Shown piece after piece: positions 1-7,800 of a stretch of DNA of 64,000 nucleotides. The stretch lies in the NCBI GenBank assembly GCA_948440265.1, contig CAOJOK010000001.1, positions 62,001-126,000 of the forward strand, read 5' to 3'. Each line of letters begins with the position of its first letter. Within the stretch, counting starts at the first letter, position 1. Made by a program: the position numbers and the translations under genes. Source of the DNA: an uncultured Clostridia bacterium. GTDB taxonomy: Bacteria > Bacillota > Clostridia > Christensenellales > Pumilibacteraceae. Under the pieces are notes generated by a model. It was not told the origin of the DNA, ran no database searches, and was given only the letters and a program-made list of their open reading frames with translations.

Positions 1-1
1 T

Positions 2-757
2 AAGAGCCTTTCGACAGCATATTTTGCCATAGTTCGGTCGGTCGATAAAAAAGGCAAGAGCATAAAGACAATCGAACGCGTTCCCGTTCTGACCGTGTAC
101 AAACAGAAAACAGATAAAGACGCTTTCATAAACTATTTGACAAATCGGGTCGGTTTAAAAGAGCCGCAGATACTCGTAGAAAAGGTTAAGATAAAAAGTT
201 TAATGGAAGTAAACGGCACTCCCGTCTGGATAGCAGGCGTTTCTAAAAAGGATATTTTAATTCACAATGCAGTGCAGTGGTATACAGATGCCGAAACGGA
301 CAAATACGTCAAGGGTCTTGTAAAACTCGAAGATATGAAAAAGTCGGGCAAATTGTCAGACAAAGAGTTGGAAGAAAAAGAGTTTGTATTGCACACAAAC
401 CGCTTTAATGAGAATAAATTAGTTGTAGAGCCTAAACTAAACATCGATTTATATAACCGCATTATCTCACAGTTGGAAAAGCCGATATACGGCGGCATAA
501 GCGCATTTGCCACTTTCAGAGAGAATTTGAGAAAAGGCTCGGAAAAATTTAAGGAATTGCGCTGTTTTGACCAAGCATATGTGCTCTTGCAGTGCATAAA
601 ATTTTTGAAGTGCAATGCTGAAATTGCCGACTTGTCATTGATTGGCGCAGGTGAAAAAAGCGGAAAGCTGACCATAAATAAAAACATAACCGGCAAAGAT
701 ATAGTAATAGTCCATACTTCTCCCTGCGGACTAATCGAAAGACGTAAAAAGGTATAA
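2..757 (+). CDS. cas9: Cas9 endonuclease, C-terminal fragment (5' cut by window edge)
   Basis: The reading frame is open from base 2, so only the last 251 codons of the crRNA-guided DNA endonuclease are present. The stretch VDKKGKSIKTIERVPV followed by a basic, beta-rich region corresponds by eye to the PAM-interacting C-terminal domain of type II-A Cas9 (the region around KGKSKKLKSV in the Streptococcus pyogenes enzyme). HNH and RuvC motifs lie upstream, outside the window. cas1 begins 4 nt after the stop, with cas2, csn2 and the array following, so it heads the operon. The GTG at 95 is internal, not a start. The PAM cannot be predicted from this fragment. Confidence 0.9.
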   Translation, partial: KSLSTAYFAIVRSVDKKGKSIKTIERVPVLTVYKQKTDKDAFINYLTNRVGLKEPQILVEKVKIKSLMEVNGTPVWIAGVSKKDILIHNAVQWYTDAETDKYVKGLVKLEDMKKSGKLSDKELEEKEFVLHTNRFNENKLVVEPKLNIDLYNRIISQLEKPIYGGISAFATFRENLRKGSEKFKELRCFDQAYVLLQCIKFLKCNAEIADLSLIGAGEKSGKLTINKNITGKDIVIVHTSPCGLIERRKKV

Positions 758-761
758 CAAG

Positions 762-1646
762 TTGGGGTTCAGAACGGTTATAGTAAATTCCCGCGTCAAA
801 ATGGAATTGCGGCTGAATACTATGGTGATGCGCGGTGAAATAGAAAAGAAGATATTTATCAACGAGATAAATACTGTTATAGTTCAAAGTACGGCGGTGT
901 CTATGACTGCCGCACTTTTGAACGAGCTTTCGCGCAACAATATCAAGGTAATTTTCTGCGACGAAAAATGCAATCCGTCTGCGGAACTTCTGCCGTATTA
1001 CGGCGCGCACAACACTTCCAAACGATATAAGCGGCAAATCGCTTGGAGCAGGACGACAAAAGACGCCGTCTGGCAAATCATAATAATGCGAAAAATAATA
1101 GAGCAATCAAGGGTTCTTCGCTCAATAGGAAAGGAAAAAGAAGCGCAAATGCTCACCGAATATGCGGCAGACGTGGAACTCGGCGACATAACAAACAGGG
1201 AAGGGCACGCGGCAAAGGTCTATTTTAATTGCCTGTTTTCGGACGGGACAAGCCGCAGAGACGATACGTTTTTAAACGGCTGTTTAAATTACGGATATTC
1301 TATTTTGCTGTCGGCTTTCAATAGGGAAGTCGTTGCAAGCGGTTATATGACCCAGCTCGGAATATGGCACGACAACGAATTCAATCAATTTAATTTGAGC
1401 AGCGACCTTATGGAACCGTTTCGCCCATATGTGGACAGAATTGCACTGAAGATAGAAGACGGCGACGAAAAATTTAAATTGAAACTGATAGATTTACTGA
1501 ATTATAATACCGTGATAGGAGGAAAAAACACTACTTTCGATTTGGCTGTAAGGACGTATGCGAAAAGCGTCTTTCAGGCATTATCCGAAGACTGCGTAGA
1601 CTGCATAATGTTTCCGCAAGAAGTAGAGTGTAAAAATGAATTATAG
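762..1646 (+). CDS. cas1: CRISPR-associated integrase Cas1 (type II-A)
   Basis: Metal-dependent integrase that, with Cas2, inserts new spacers at the leader end of the array. It has 294 residues, normal for type II Cas1. The three catalytic positions are visible: Glu147 in the NREGHAAKVYF motif, His203 in GIWHDNEF, and Asp215 in SSDLMEPFRP. The start is a TTG at 762, 4 nt after the cas9 stop, with AAAAAGG upstream as ribosome site. It overlaps cas2 by 11 nt, so the two are probably translationally coupled. In type II-A systems Cas1-Cas2 work with Csn2 and Cas9 during adaptation. All four are present and look intact as far as the window shows. Confidence 0.96.
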   Translation: MGFRTVIVNSRVKMELRLNTMVMRGEIEKKIFINEINTVIVQSTAVSMTAALLNELSRNNIKVIFCDEKCNPSAELLPYYGAHNTSKRYKRQIAWSRTTKDAVWQIIIMRKIIEQSRVLRSIGKEKEAQMLTEYAADVELGDITNREGHAAKVYFNCLFSDGTSRRDDTFLNGCLNYGYSILLSAFNREVVASGYMTQLGIWHDNEFNQFNLSSDLMEPFRPYVDRIALKIEDGDEKFKLKLIDLLNYNTVIGGKNTTFDLAVRTYAKSVFQALSEDCVDCIMFPQEVECKNEL

Positions 1647-1956
1647 ATTTATGAGACTGATAGTGTTTTTCGATTTGCCTATGCAGACGGATAAGGATAG
1701 GAGAGAATATGCGCGCTTTCACAAATTTTTGCTGAAAGAAGGTTTTATTATGATGCAAAAGTCCGTCTATACTAAGCTCGTAATAAACAACGTCACAAGT
1801 CTGTTTGTAAGACAGAAAGTGAAAGAAAATTTGCCGCAAGACGGTTTAATTGAACTTTTGGAAGTGACCGAAAACCAGTTTTCGCGCATAGAATATTTGG
1901 TCGGCAAAGGTCAGCAGACGACGGTGGAGAGTACGGACAGGATAATCGAAATATGA
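1636..1956 (+). CDS. cas2: CRISPR-associated protein Cas2
   Basis: Small ferredoxin-fold protein (106 residues) that forms the core of the Cas1-Cas2 integration complex. The N-terminal strand MRLIVFFDLPM carries the conserved Asp (residue 13) of the Cas2 family. The following DRREYARFHKFLLKEGF segment and MMQKSVYTKL strand are typical of type II-A Cas2. It starts inside the end of cas1 and its TGA overlaps the csn2 ATG by 4 nt (ATGA), which fits one polycistronic cas message. Confidence 0.95.
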   Translation: MNYRFMRLIVFFDLPMQTDKDRREYARFHKFLLKEGFIMMQKSVYTKLVINNVTSLFVRQKVKENLPQDGLIELLEVTENQFSRIEYLVGKGQQTTVESTDRIIEI

Positions 1957-2654
1957 AAGAAAACCACATTGCAACCATCGTACACAATAAAATAGAAACG
2001 CCGATTGAAATAATAAGCGGCTGTCCTGTAATACTGTCGATAGAAAGGCCATCGGAATTCTACTTATTAGTATCGGAGCTTAAAAGTCAGTTAGAAAACG
2101 GCGACGGAAATTTCATACTGATTAAAGACGATAAACGCCTGTCTTTGGATAAAAACTGCGAAATCGTGCTTGATGTGTTTGACATAGATTTTAAAAACAA
2201 AAAAATAATATCTGCGCTATACAAAAAATTGGATACTTTGTCCAAAGAAGACGAGCTAAGACTGCATTTAAATCAAGTAAACACCTGTCTTGCGGAGTTC
2301 TATAAAGAGTTGTTTGATAAAATCGATTTGTCTCTTACTTTCGACGAAATGGAAACGACCGATATTTTGAAAACGGCAAATGTTTCCCTGCGGGAAACAT
2401 ACGATAACTATCTTGAAAAGCTGTTGTGCTTCATAAATGCAATGGTGCAGTTGAAAAGCATAGAAGTGTTAATTTTCGTGCATTTAAAAAGTGTGCTATC
2501 CGATACCGAATTGACATTGCTATATGAACATTGCGAAAGGGAAAAGGTTGGGCTATTATTGATAGAAGGCAGTTTGCATAGAAAATCATTGCCAAATGAG
2601 CGCGTGACAATCATAACCGAAGATTTGTGCGAAATAGTTGACAGCGTCAAATAA
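1953..2654 (+). CDS. csn2: Type II-A adaptation protein Csn2
   Basis: Csn2 is the type II-A-specific ring protein that binds free DNA ends and is needed for spacer acquisition. The 233-residue length is slightly above the common 220. Recognition rests on position (after cas2, before the array), size and the family pattern: a beta-rich N-terminus, a long central helical arm (residues about 85-160, rich in Leu, Lys and Glu), then a hydrophobic strand VLIFVHLKSVLS and a second LLLIEG strand near the C-terminus. The ATG overlaps the cas2 stop. A consensus -35 box (TTGACA, 2638) lies inside its last codons and probably serves the array. Its presence defines subtype II-A. Confidence 0.88.
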   Translation: MKENHIATIVHNKIETPIEIISGCPVILSIERPSEFYLLVSELKSQLENGDGNFILIKDDKRLSLDKNCEIVLDVFDIDFKNKKIISALYKKLDTLSKEDELRLHLNQVNTCLAEFYKELFDKIDLSLTFDEMETTDILKTANVSLRETYDNYLEKLLCFINAMVQLKSIEVLIFVHLKSVLSDTELTLLYEHCEREKVGLLLIEGSLHRKSLPNERVTIITEDLCEIVDSVK

Positions 2655-2667
2655 TTAATGATAAAAT
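2638..2667 (+). promoter_or_regulatory. Predicted sigma-A promoter of the CRISPR array, within the csn2 3' end
   Basis: TTGACA (2638-2643, perfect -35) is followed by an 18-nt spacer and TAAAAT (2662-2667). The -35 lies inside the last csn2 codons. Transcription would begin near 2674 and run through the leader into the array, giving pre-crRNA synthesis independent of the cas operon promoter. Confidence 0.6.
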
Positions 2668-2723
2668 ATTTGTAATGAAACTACCGTAAGTAGTCGTTAC
2701 GTCGATTTTTAAACCGATTTGAG
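2668..2723 (+). promoter_or_regulatory. CRISPR leader with ATTTGAG leader-anchoring sequence
   Basis: The space between csn2 and the first repeat is only 69 nt. Its last seven bases are ATTTGAG (2717-2723), identical to the leader-anchoring sequence described for Streptococcus thermophilus type II-A loci, where Cas1-Cas2 integrate. Upstream, 2672-2700 can form a hairpin (ACTAC pairing with GTAGT, flanked by GTAA/TTAC), and ATGAAACTAC (2675-2684) is an exact reverse complement of repeat positions 14-23. Confidence 0.7.
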
Positions 2724-4265
2724 GTTTGAGAGTCTTGTAGTTTCATAAGCAGTTAAAACAATTTGCCGACGAGCAAGAGAAAGATAAGGGGTTTGAGAGT
2801 CTTGTAGTTTCATAAGCAGTTAAAACTCGAAGACGACGATGACGACATCTTCGGCTGTTTGAGAGTCTTGTAGTTTCATAAGCAGTTAAAACGGCATTGA
2901 GCGAACGGGCAGCGCAAGAAAAGTTTGAGAGTCTTGTAGTTTCATAAGCAGTTAAAACAAGTGCCGGAGCTTTGGCGCGATGCAGTCGGTTTGAGAGTCT
3001 TGTAGTTTCATAAGCAGTTAAAACTCCGCATCTTCCATTGCTTACTCCTCGCCGGTTTGAGAGTCTTGTAGTTTCATAAGCAGTTAAAACTACGCGAAGG
3101 CTTTATGAAAAATTACGTTAGTTTGAGAGTCTTGTAGTTTCATAAGCAGTTAAAACAAAAATAGGTAGACCTATTAAATATGATACAGTTTGAGAGTCTT
3201 GTAGTTTCATAAGCAGTTAAAACACGAGGCGCAGAAGTATTACGATTCCCGCAGTTTGAGAGTCTTGTAGTTTCATAAGCAGTTAAAACTCATTCCCAAG
3301 GACGATAAAGACACCATCGGTTTGAGAGTCTTGTAGTTTCATAAGCAGTTAAAACCGTACTCGAAGACTACGAAAGAGACGCGGTGTTTGAGAGTCTTGT
3401 AGTTTCATAAGCAGTTAAAACGATATTTTTCAACCGCCGCCTTTGCTTGCTGTTTGAGAGTCTTGTAGTTTCATAAGCAGTTAAAACACACGAACGTCGG
3501 TTATCACGACGCGCCTGGTTTGAGAGTCTTGTAGTTTCATAAGCAGTTAAAACAGCATAGCGGTTTCAGTCGGGAGCTTCCGTGTTTGAGAGTCTTGTAG
3601 TTTCATAAGCAGTTAAAACATAGTGCTAATGCCTTTAATGCCATTGTTGGTTTGAGAGTCTTGTAGTTTCATAAGCAGTTAAAACATAAATTTACTGGTA
3701 ATGTTGCTTTATACGGGTTTGAGAGTCTTGTAGTTTCATAAGCAGTTAAAACTATGAAAAGGGCATTTCGGATAAAGTCATTGTTTGAGAGTCTTGTAGT
3801 TTCATAAGCAGTTAAAACACAAAAACAAAGATAAGCATAAAATCACCTGTTTGAGAGTCTTGTAGTTTCATAAGCAGTTAAAACGAAACCAATAAGGAAT
3901 GTCACACCTGCGGAGTTTGAGAGTCTTGTAGTTTCATAAGCAGTTAAAACGATATTTTGCTTGATATGCTTGTCTATACTGTTTGAGAGTCTTGTAGTTT
4001 CATAAGCAGTTAAAACAATACGGATTTTATGGTTGCTTGCGTGCTTGTTTGAGAGTCTTGTAGTTTCATAAGCAGTTAAAACAACGGAATCAAGGCAAAC
4101 TCGAAAGACTTGGTTTGAGAGTCTTGTAGTTTCATAAGCAGTTAAAACAAAGGGTTATTGTTATGACAAAGTATCTTTGTTTGAGAGTCTTGTAGTTTCA
4201 TAAGCAGTTAAAACTAAATACGCTGTAATTATATTTTCACTATTGTTTGAGAGTCTTGTAGTTTC
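2724..4265 (+). CRISPR. Type II-A CRISPR array, 24 repeats and 23 spacers
   Basis: The repeat is 36 nt, beginning GTTTGAGAGTCTTGTA and ending GCAGTTAAAAC. Twenty-three copies read as identical, at 2724, 2791, 2857, 2923 and onward roughly every 66 nt. Spacers are 30 nt except numbers 1 (2760-2790), 7 (3157-3187) and 15 (3686-3716), which are 31 nt. The last repeat (4245) keeps only its first 21 nt and then diverges, marking the old, leader-distal end. The leader and ATTTGAG box at 2717 mark the young end, so the array is transcribed on the + strand. All spacers look different. Their sources cannot be told without a database search. Confidence 0.98.
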
Positions 4266-4310
4266 CCAAACAATCAAAAACCCGTCAACCGTAAGCCGCA
4301 TTTTAAGCAA

Positions 4311-4336
4311 TTGTTATTGCATAAGCCCAATAACAA
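4311..4336. repeat. Inverted repeat in the array-distal flank
   Basis: TTGTTATTG (4311-4319) and CAATAACAA (4328-4336) form a perfect 9-bp stem around an 8-nt loop. Neither side is followed by a T run in the transcribed sense, so it is not a standard intrinsic terminator. It lies between the degenerate last repeat and the rnpB terminator. The rest of 4266-4358 shows no gene. Confidence 0.5.
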
Positions 4337-4358
4337 AAAAGCAACTGCGAAAAAACAC

Positions 4359-4402
4359 AAAAAAACAGCCGCCTTGCCGAAAAGACACGGGGGCTGTTTT
4401 AA
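4359..4402 (-). terminator. Intrinsic terminator of rnpB
   Basis: On the minus strand AAAACAGCC (from 4402) pairs with GGCTGTTTT across a GC-rich loop and ends in a run of seven T. It follows directly on the 3' end of the RNase P RNA. It also faces transcription leaving the CRISPR array. Confidence 0.8.
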
Positions 4403-4404
4403 AA

Positions 4405-4732
4405 GCGAGTATGATTCGTAAGCCGAATTCTGTTATGACGGCAATCTGTCTACACTTGCAGTTGCCTGCAAGTTGAAGCGATATGGCGGGAAACGGCGGA
4501 CCGCCTTAACTTCCCTTAATCTTGCACCGAACGGGGTTTACATAGCCCGAGACGTTGCCGCCTCGGCGGTAGGCTCTTACTCTACCTTTCCATCCTTGCC
4601 GCAAAAGCGGCGGTTTATTTCTGTTGCACTTTCCTTAAAGTCGCCTTTACCGGTATTTCGCCGGCGTTCTGTCCTGTGGTGTTCGGACTTTCCTCGTGCG
4701 CCAATGCGCCCGTAACCGTCCAATCATCTCGC
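4405..4732 (-). ncRNA. rnpB: RNase P RNA, bacterial type A
   Basis: Catalytic RNA of RNase P, which removes the 5' leader of pre-tRNAs. On the minus strand the universally conserved 5' P4 block reads GAGGAAAGTCC (about 4695) and the 3' block reads ACAGAATTCGGCTTA (about 4430). The internal GTAGAGTAAGAGCCTACCG and GCAACGTCTCGGG segments match the P8-P11 core layout. The ends pair as helix P1: GCGAG-ATGATT at 4732-4722 with AATCAT-ACTCGC near 4405. Length of about 328 nt and the helix order point to type A, the ancestral form, rather than the Bacillus type B. It is transcribed against the CRISPR array from its own promoter and ends at a terminator. Confidence 0.95.
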
Positions 4733-4738
4733 GCAAGT

Positions 4739-4767
4739 ATTATATCATTTATATAAAGTAAAATCAA
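4739..4767 (-). promoter_or_regulatory. Sigma-A promoter of rnpB
   Basis: Reading the minus strand: TTGATT (4767-4762), 17-nt spacer, TATAAT (4744-4739). The predicted start near 4732 coincides with the first base of the P1 helix. Confidence 0.85.
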
Positions 4768-4833
4768 GCGTTAAACTTCGATATTTCGGCAATAATTCAT
4801 AAGATACTTCTCTGTAAAAAGGAGGCCCTGTCT

Positions 4834-7800
4834 TTGAATTATATAATTTCCGCCGCGACACTATTGCTTGTAATAATCTTATTTGTCCGCACCGTACTAC
4901 CGCGAAGCACGGTTCCTATGACGCTTGCAGAAGAAATCGACCCTAAAACGATTGAATTTCAGCTTACCGTATTGTCTATGAACAGCTCCGATTACCGCCG
5001 CAGGGGCGGGGGACTGGCGGTCCGTCGACCGATAGGAGAAATAAGACGGTTTTTGAAAAAGACGGAAAAGAAACTAAAATCGGGCAAGCGTTTGGAAAAT
5101 TACGAATATACCATATATAAAAACGCCGAGAATATATATAAAGCCGTCGATACGGTGGAAAAACAGTCGCCGCTGTTTTTCAATCTGCCGCATTGCGGAA
5201 ACTATCCGCGGCTGTACGAGCTGTGTTCTCTGGCAGTCCGCTCCAACGCAGGCTATGTCGATATAGAAATGTTGCCGTCTGCGATAAATATTTTCAACGA
5301 GCACAGTCCGCTGTTGTACGCCGAAATCATTGCGCTTAAAGCGATGATTTCATTTTGCGTGCTGGAACAGATTGCGGCATTGTGCGCCAAAAGCGAAGCC
5401 CTGTCTAAAATAATATCGCGCGCCGAGTATGATGCAGAGCGCGAAAGAATAGATTTGACGTCGTTGAAACGCAACGCATACGTGTTTCATTACTGCGAGC
5501 GTATCGATGGCAGTATAGCGCGGCGGTTCTCGGCAATCTGCGCGGAAAACGGAATAGACGTCTGGGCGCGCTGTAAGGACTTCGAAGCGGAATTGAGCAA
5601 TTATGCGTTAATCGCAAGCGGCGCAACGCAGTCCTTGATGCAGATAAGCGAACGGCTGACCGATGATTTGCGAAATAAACTGTATTCGGGATATAATTAT
5701 TTTTCCGCGGCATACGGAAACGATTTCGAAAGACTGTCCGCGACGGAACAGAGCGTGAGACTAAATGCCTTTTCCGTTTATTGCCGCCGCAAAAAAACCG
5801 ATGAAATATCCGCAATAAAAAAGGTAAACAGAGCGGATGCGCGCGCCGTAACCGACAGGGTGTCTCCGTCAACCGCCGCTCTCGTTTTGTCGCTGTGCTT
5901 TGCACTGATAATAGGTCTGCTGCCGATTTTCGTTACATTGGCATTTTCGCGTATCGCGGCACTGCCTTGCGCCGTCCTGTCGCTTCCGATTGCACTGTCT
6001 GCGGCATTTGTGATACTGCGCTTTATGGCGGTGTCGACGTTCGAAAAACTGAAGCTGTCTGCGGCAAAAGCGGTAGGGCATAGAGAGCGGAAAGCCGAGT
6101 TCGCAAGCGACTATGCGTTGCCCGCGCCACGCCGGAAAATCGATTCCGAACATACGCCCGTTACCTTTTCGGCGCGCATAAATATTTTTTATAACATAGT
6201 GAGTAAGCTTAATTCTGCCGTATCAATCGTCGCGCCGCCGTGCGCGTTGATACTGGTTTTTCTTTCTCCGCTGTATTCGCCGCTGTGGCTTTTGGGGGCG
6301 TTTTCGAGAGAAATAGTCTGCTTCTTATTTGAACTCAGGGCGGCGTTCACAAGCGAACAGGCAGTGTTTTCCAAAATAGCTTCGGCGCTGTATTTTGCGT
6401 GCGAACTGCCGTCAAAAGCGGTAAAAGTTTTCTTTTCGGGCAAGAAAAAAATGCCGAAACAGTTGGGAATAACCGCACAGCTTGCGGCGGCGGTCGGACT
6501 ATTTGCGATAGCTCTGTTTGCAGAGTACGCCGCGCTGTATTATGTTTTGGCGGCGGCTTTTGCGTCCGTACCGCTCGTATCTTATACGCGGCAAAATATA
6601 GCGATACAAAAAAGAACGCGTAAAACAAAGCCGCTTTTACCGCCAATCGACAAGGAAAAAACCTATGAAAACCGCGGAACGTATCCGCGTTTGCGGTTTA
6701 TAATCGGCGACCGCTATTTCGCTACAATATCCGACGGCGGCGATGTTTTCGACTTCTTCGACGGCAGTCCGCTGTTTGAGAAAATGAAACTCTATCTTTT
6801 GAAGAACGGAAGCCGCATACCGCTCGACATAGTGCCGCCTTTTAAAGTCAGTCGCGGTAAAGCGATAAACGAAGCCGTTGCGGACGGAGAAAGATTTACG
6901 GTAACGACAAGCGCAGGCAAAGACGGAAAAAAGATAACCGTCGATTCGAAGAGCGGCGGCGATTTTACTCTGCTGATAGCGCACTCGCTTGCAGACGACA
7001 GCACAATCGACGACAGCAAATGCGAACTGCCGAATTGCAACTGCGCGGCAATAAGACAGAAAGCCGAGAACTCTCCGAGATACGTCTGCGCCGCAGTAAG
7101 AAATACCGTGCCGATAAAAGCCGTTGCCGACGACGGAGAGTTCGCTTACGGCGTGAAAAACGGACTGACGACCGTCTTTGCGGTACGGGTGAAGTCCGAA
7201 AACGGCAGGGCGGAAACGGTGTTCGCGGCAGGCTACGATTTTGACCGAACGGCGAAAAATGCGTCCTGCGTATTCAAAACGGGCTTTGACGACAGAGCGG
7301 AAGCAAAGGCGGCGGCGCAATCGGAGTTTTTGAAATATCCGTTCGATATAGCGCAAACCGCGTCTTTCATACTGTACGGACGCTGTATGTATTCCGATTC
7401 GGAATTGAATAAGATTATAGACTTGAATTCTAACACTCTGCTTTGCTACCAGCGTAGCGGCGGCGGACTGTCGCGACTGCACGGAAAATTGAAAGGACTG
7501 TCCGAACTGAAAAAAACAGGAATGAAATTCAATGTCGCAGTCGCGTGCTTCGACGATTCGGGCAGTGTCAAATCCACTCGCAATAAAGTCGATCTGATGT
7601 TCGAGGAATTCTCGCTGGATAGACGGGGCAGAGCGGTGTGCGTGGACTGCGAAGGAAACGAACGCCTGTTTCGGGCGTTGAAGTATGCCGCGCCAGATAT
7701 AGACTCATTGCATTTCACGGCGCATACGTTCGACCCCGAACTCAAAGTCTGCAAAAAGGCAGGCGCAAAACTGCAATACCCCTGCGCAAATATAAAAGGG

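Noticed and set aside
3422..3980. Spacers 11 and 19 begin with the same GATATTTT, suggesting a duplication
   Set aside because: Identity stops after eight bases and the remainders differ. This is likely chance in AT-rich sequence.
4243..4715. Two small + strand open frames after the CRISPR array
   Set aside because: They run through the last repeat, the rnpB terminator and the RNase P RNA itself, whose structure and promoter on the minus strand are clear.
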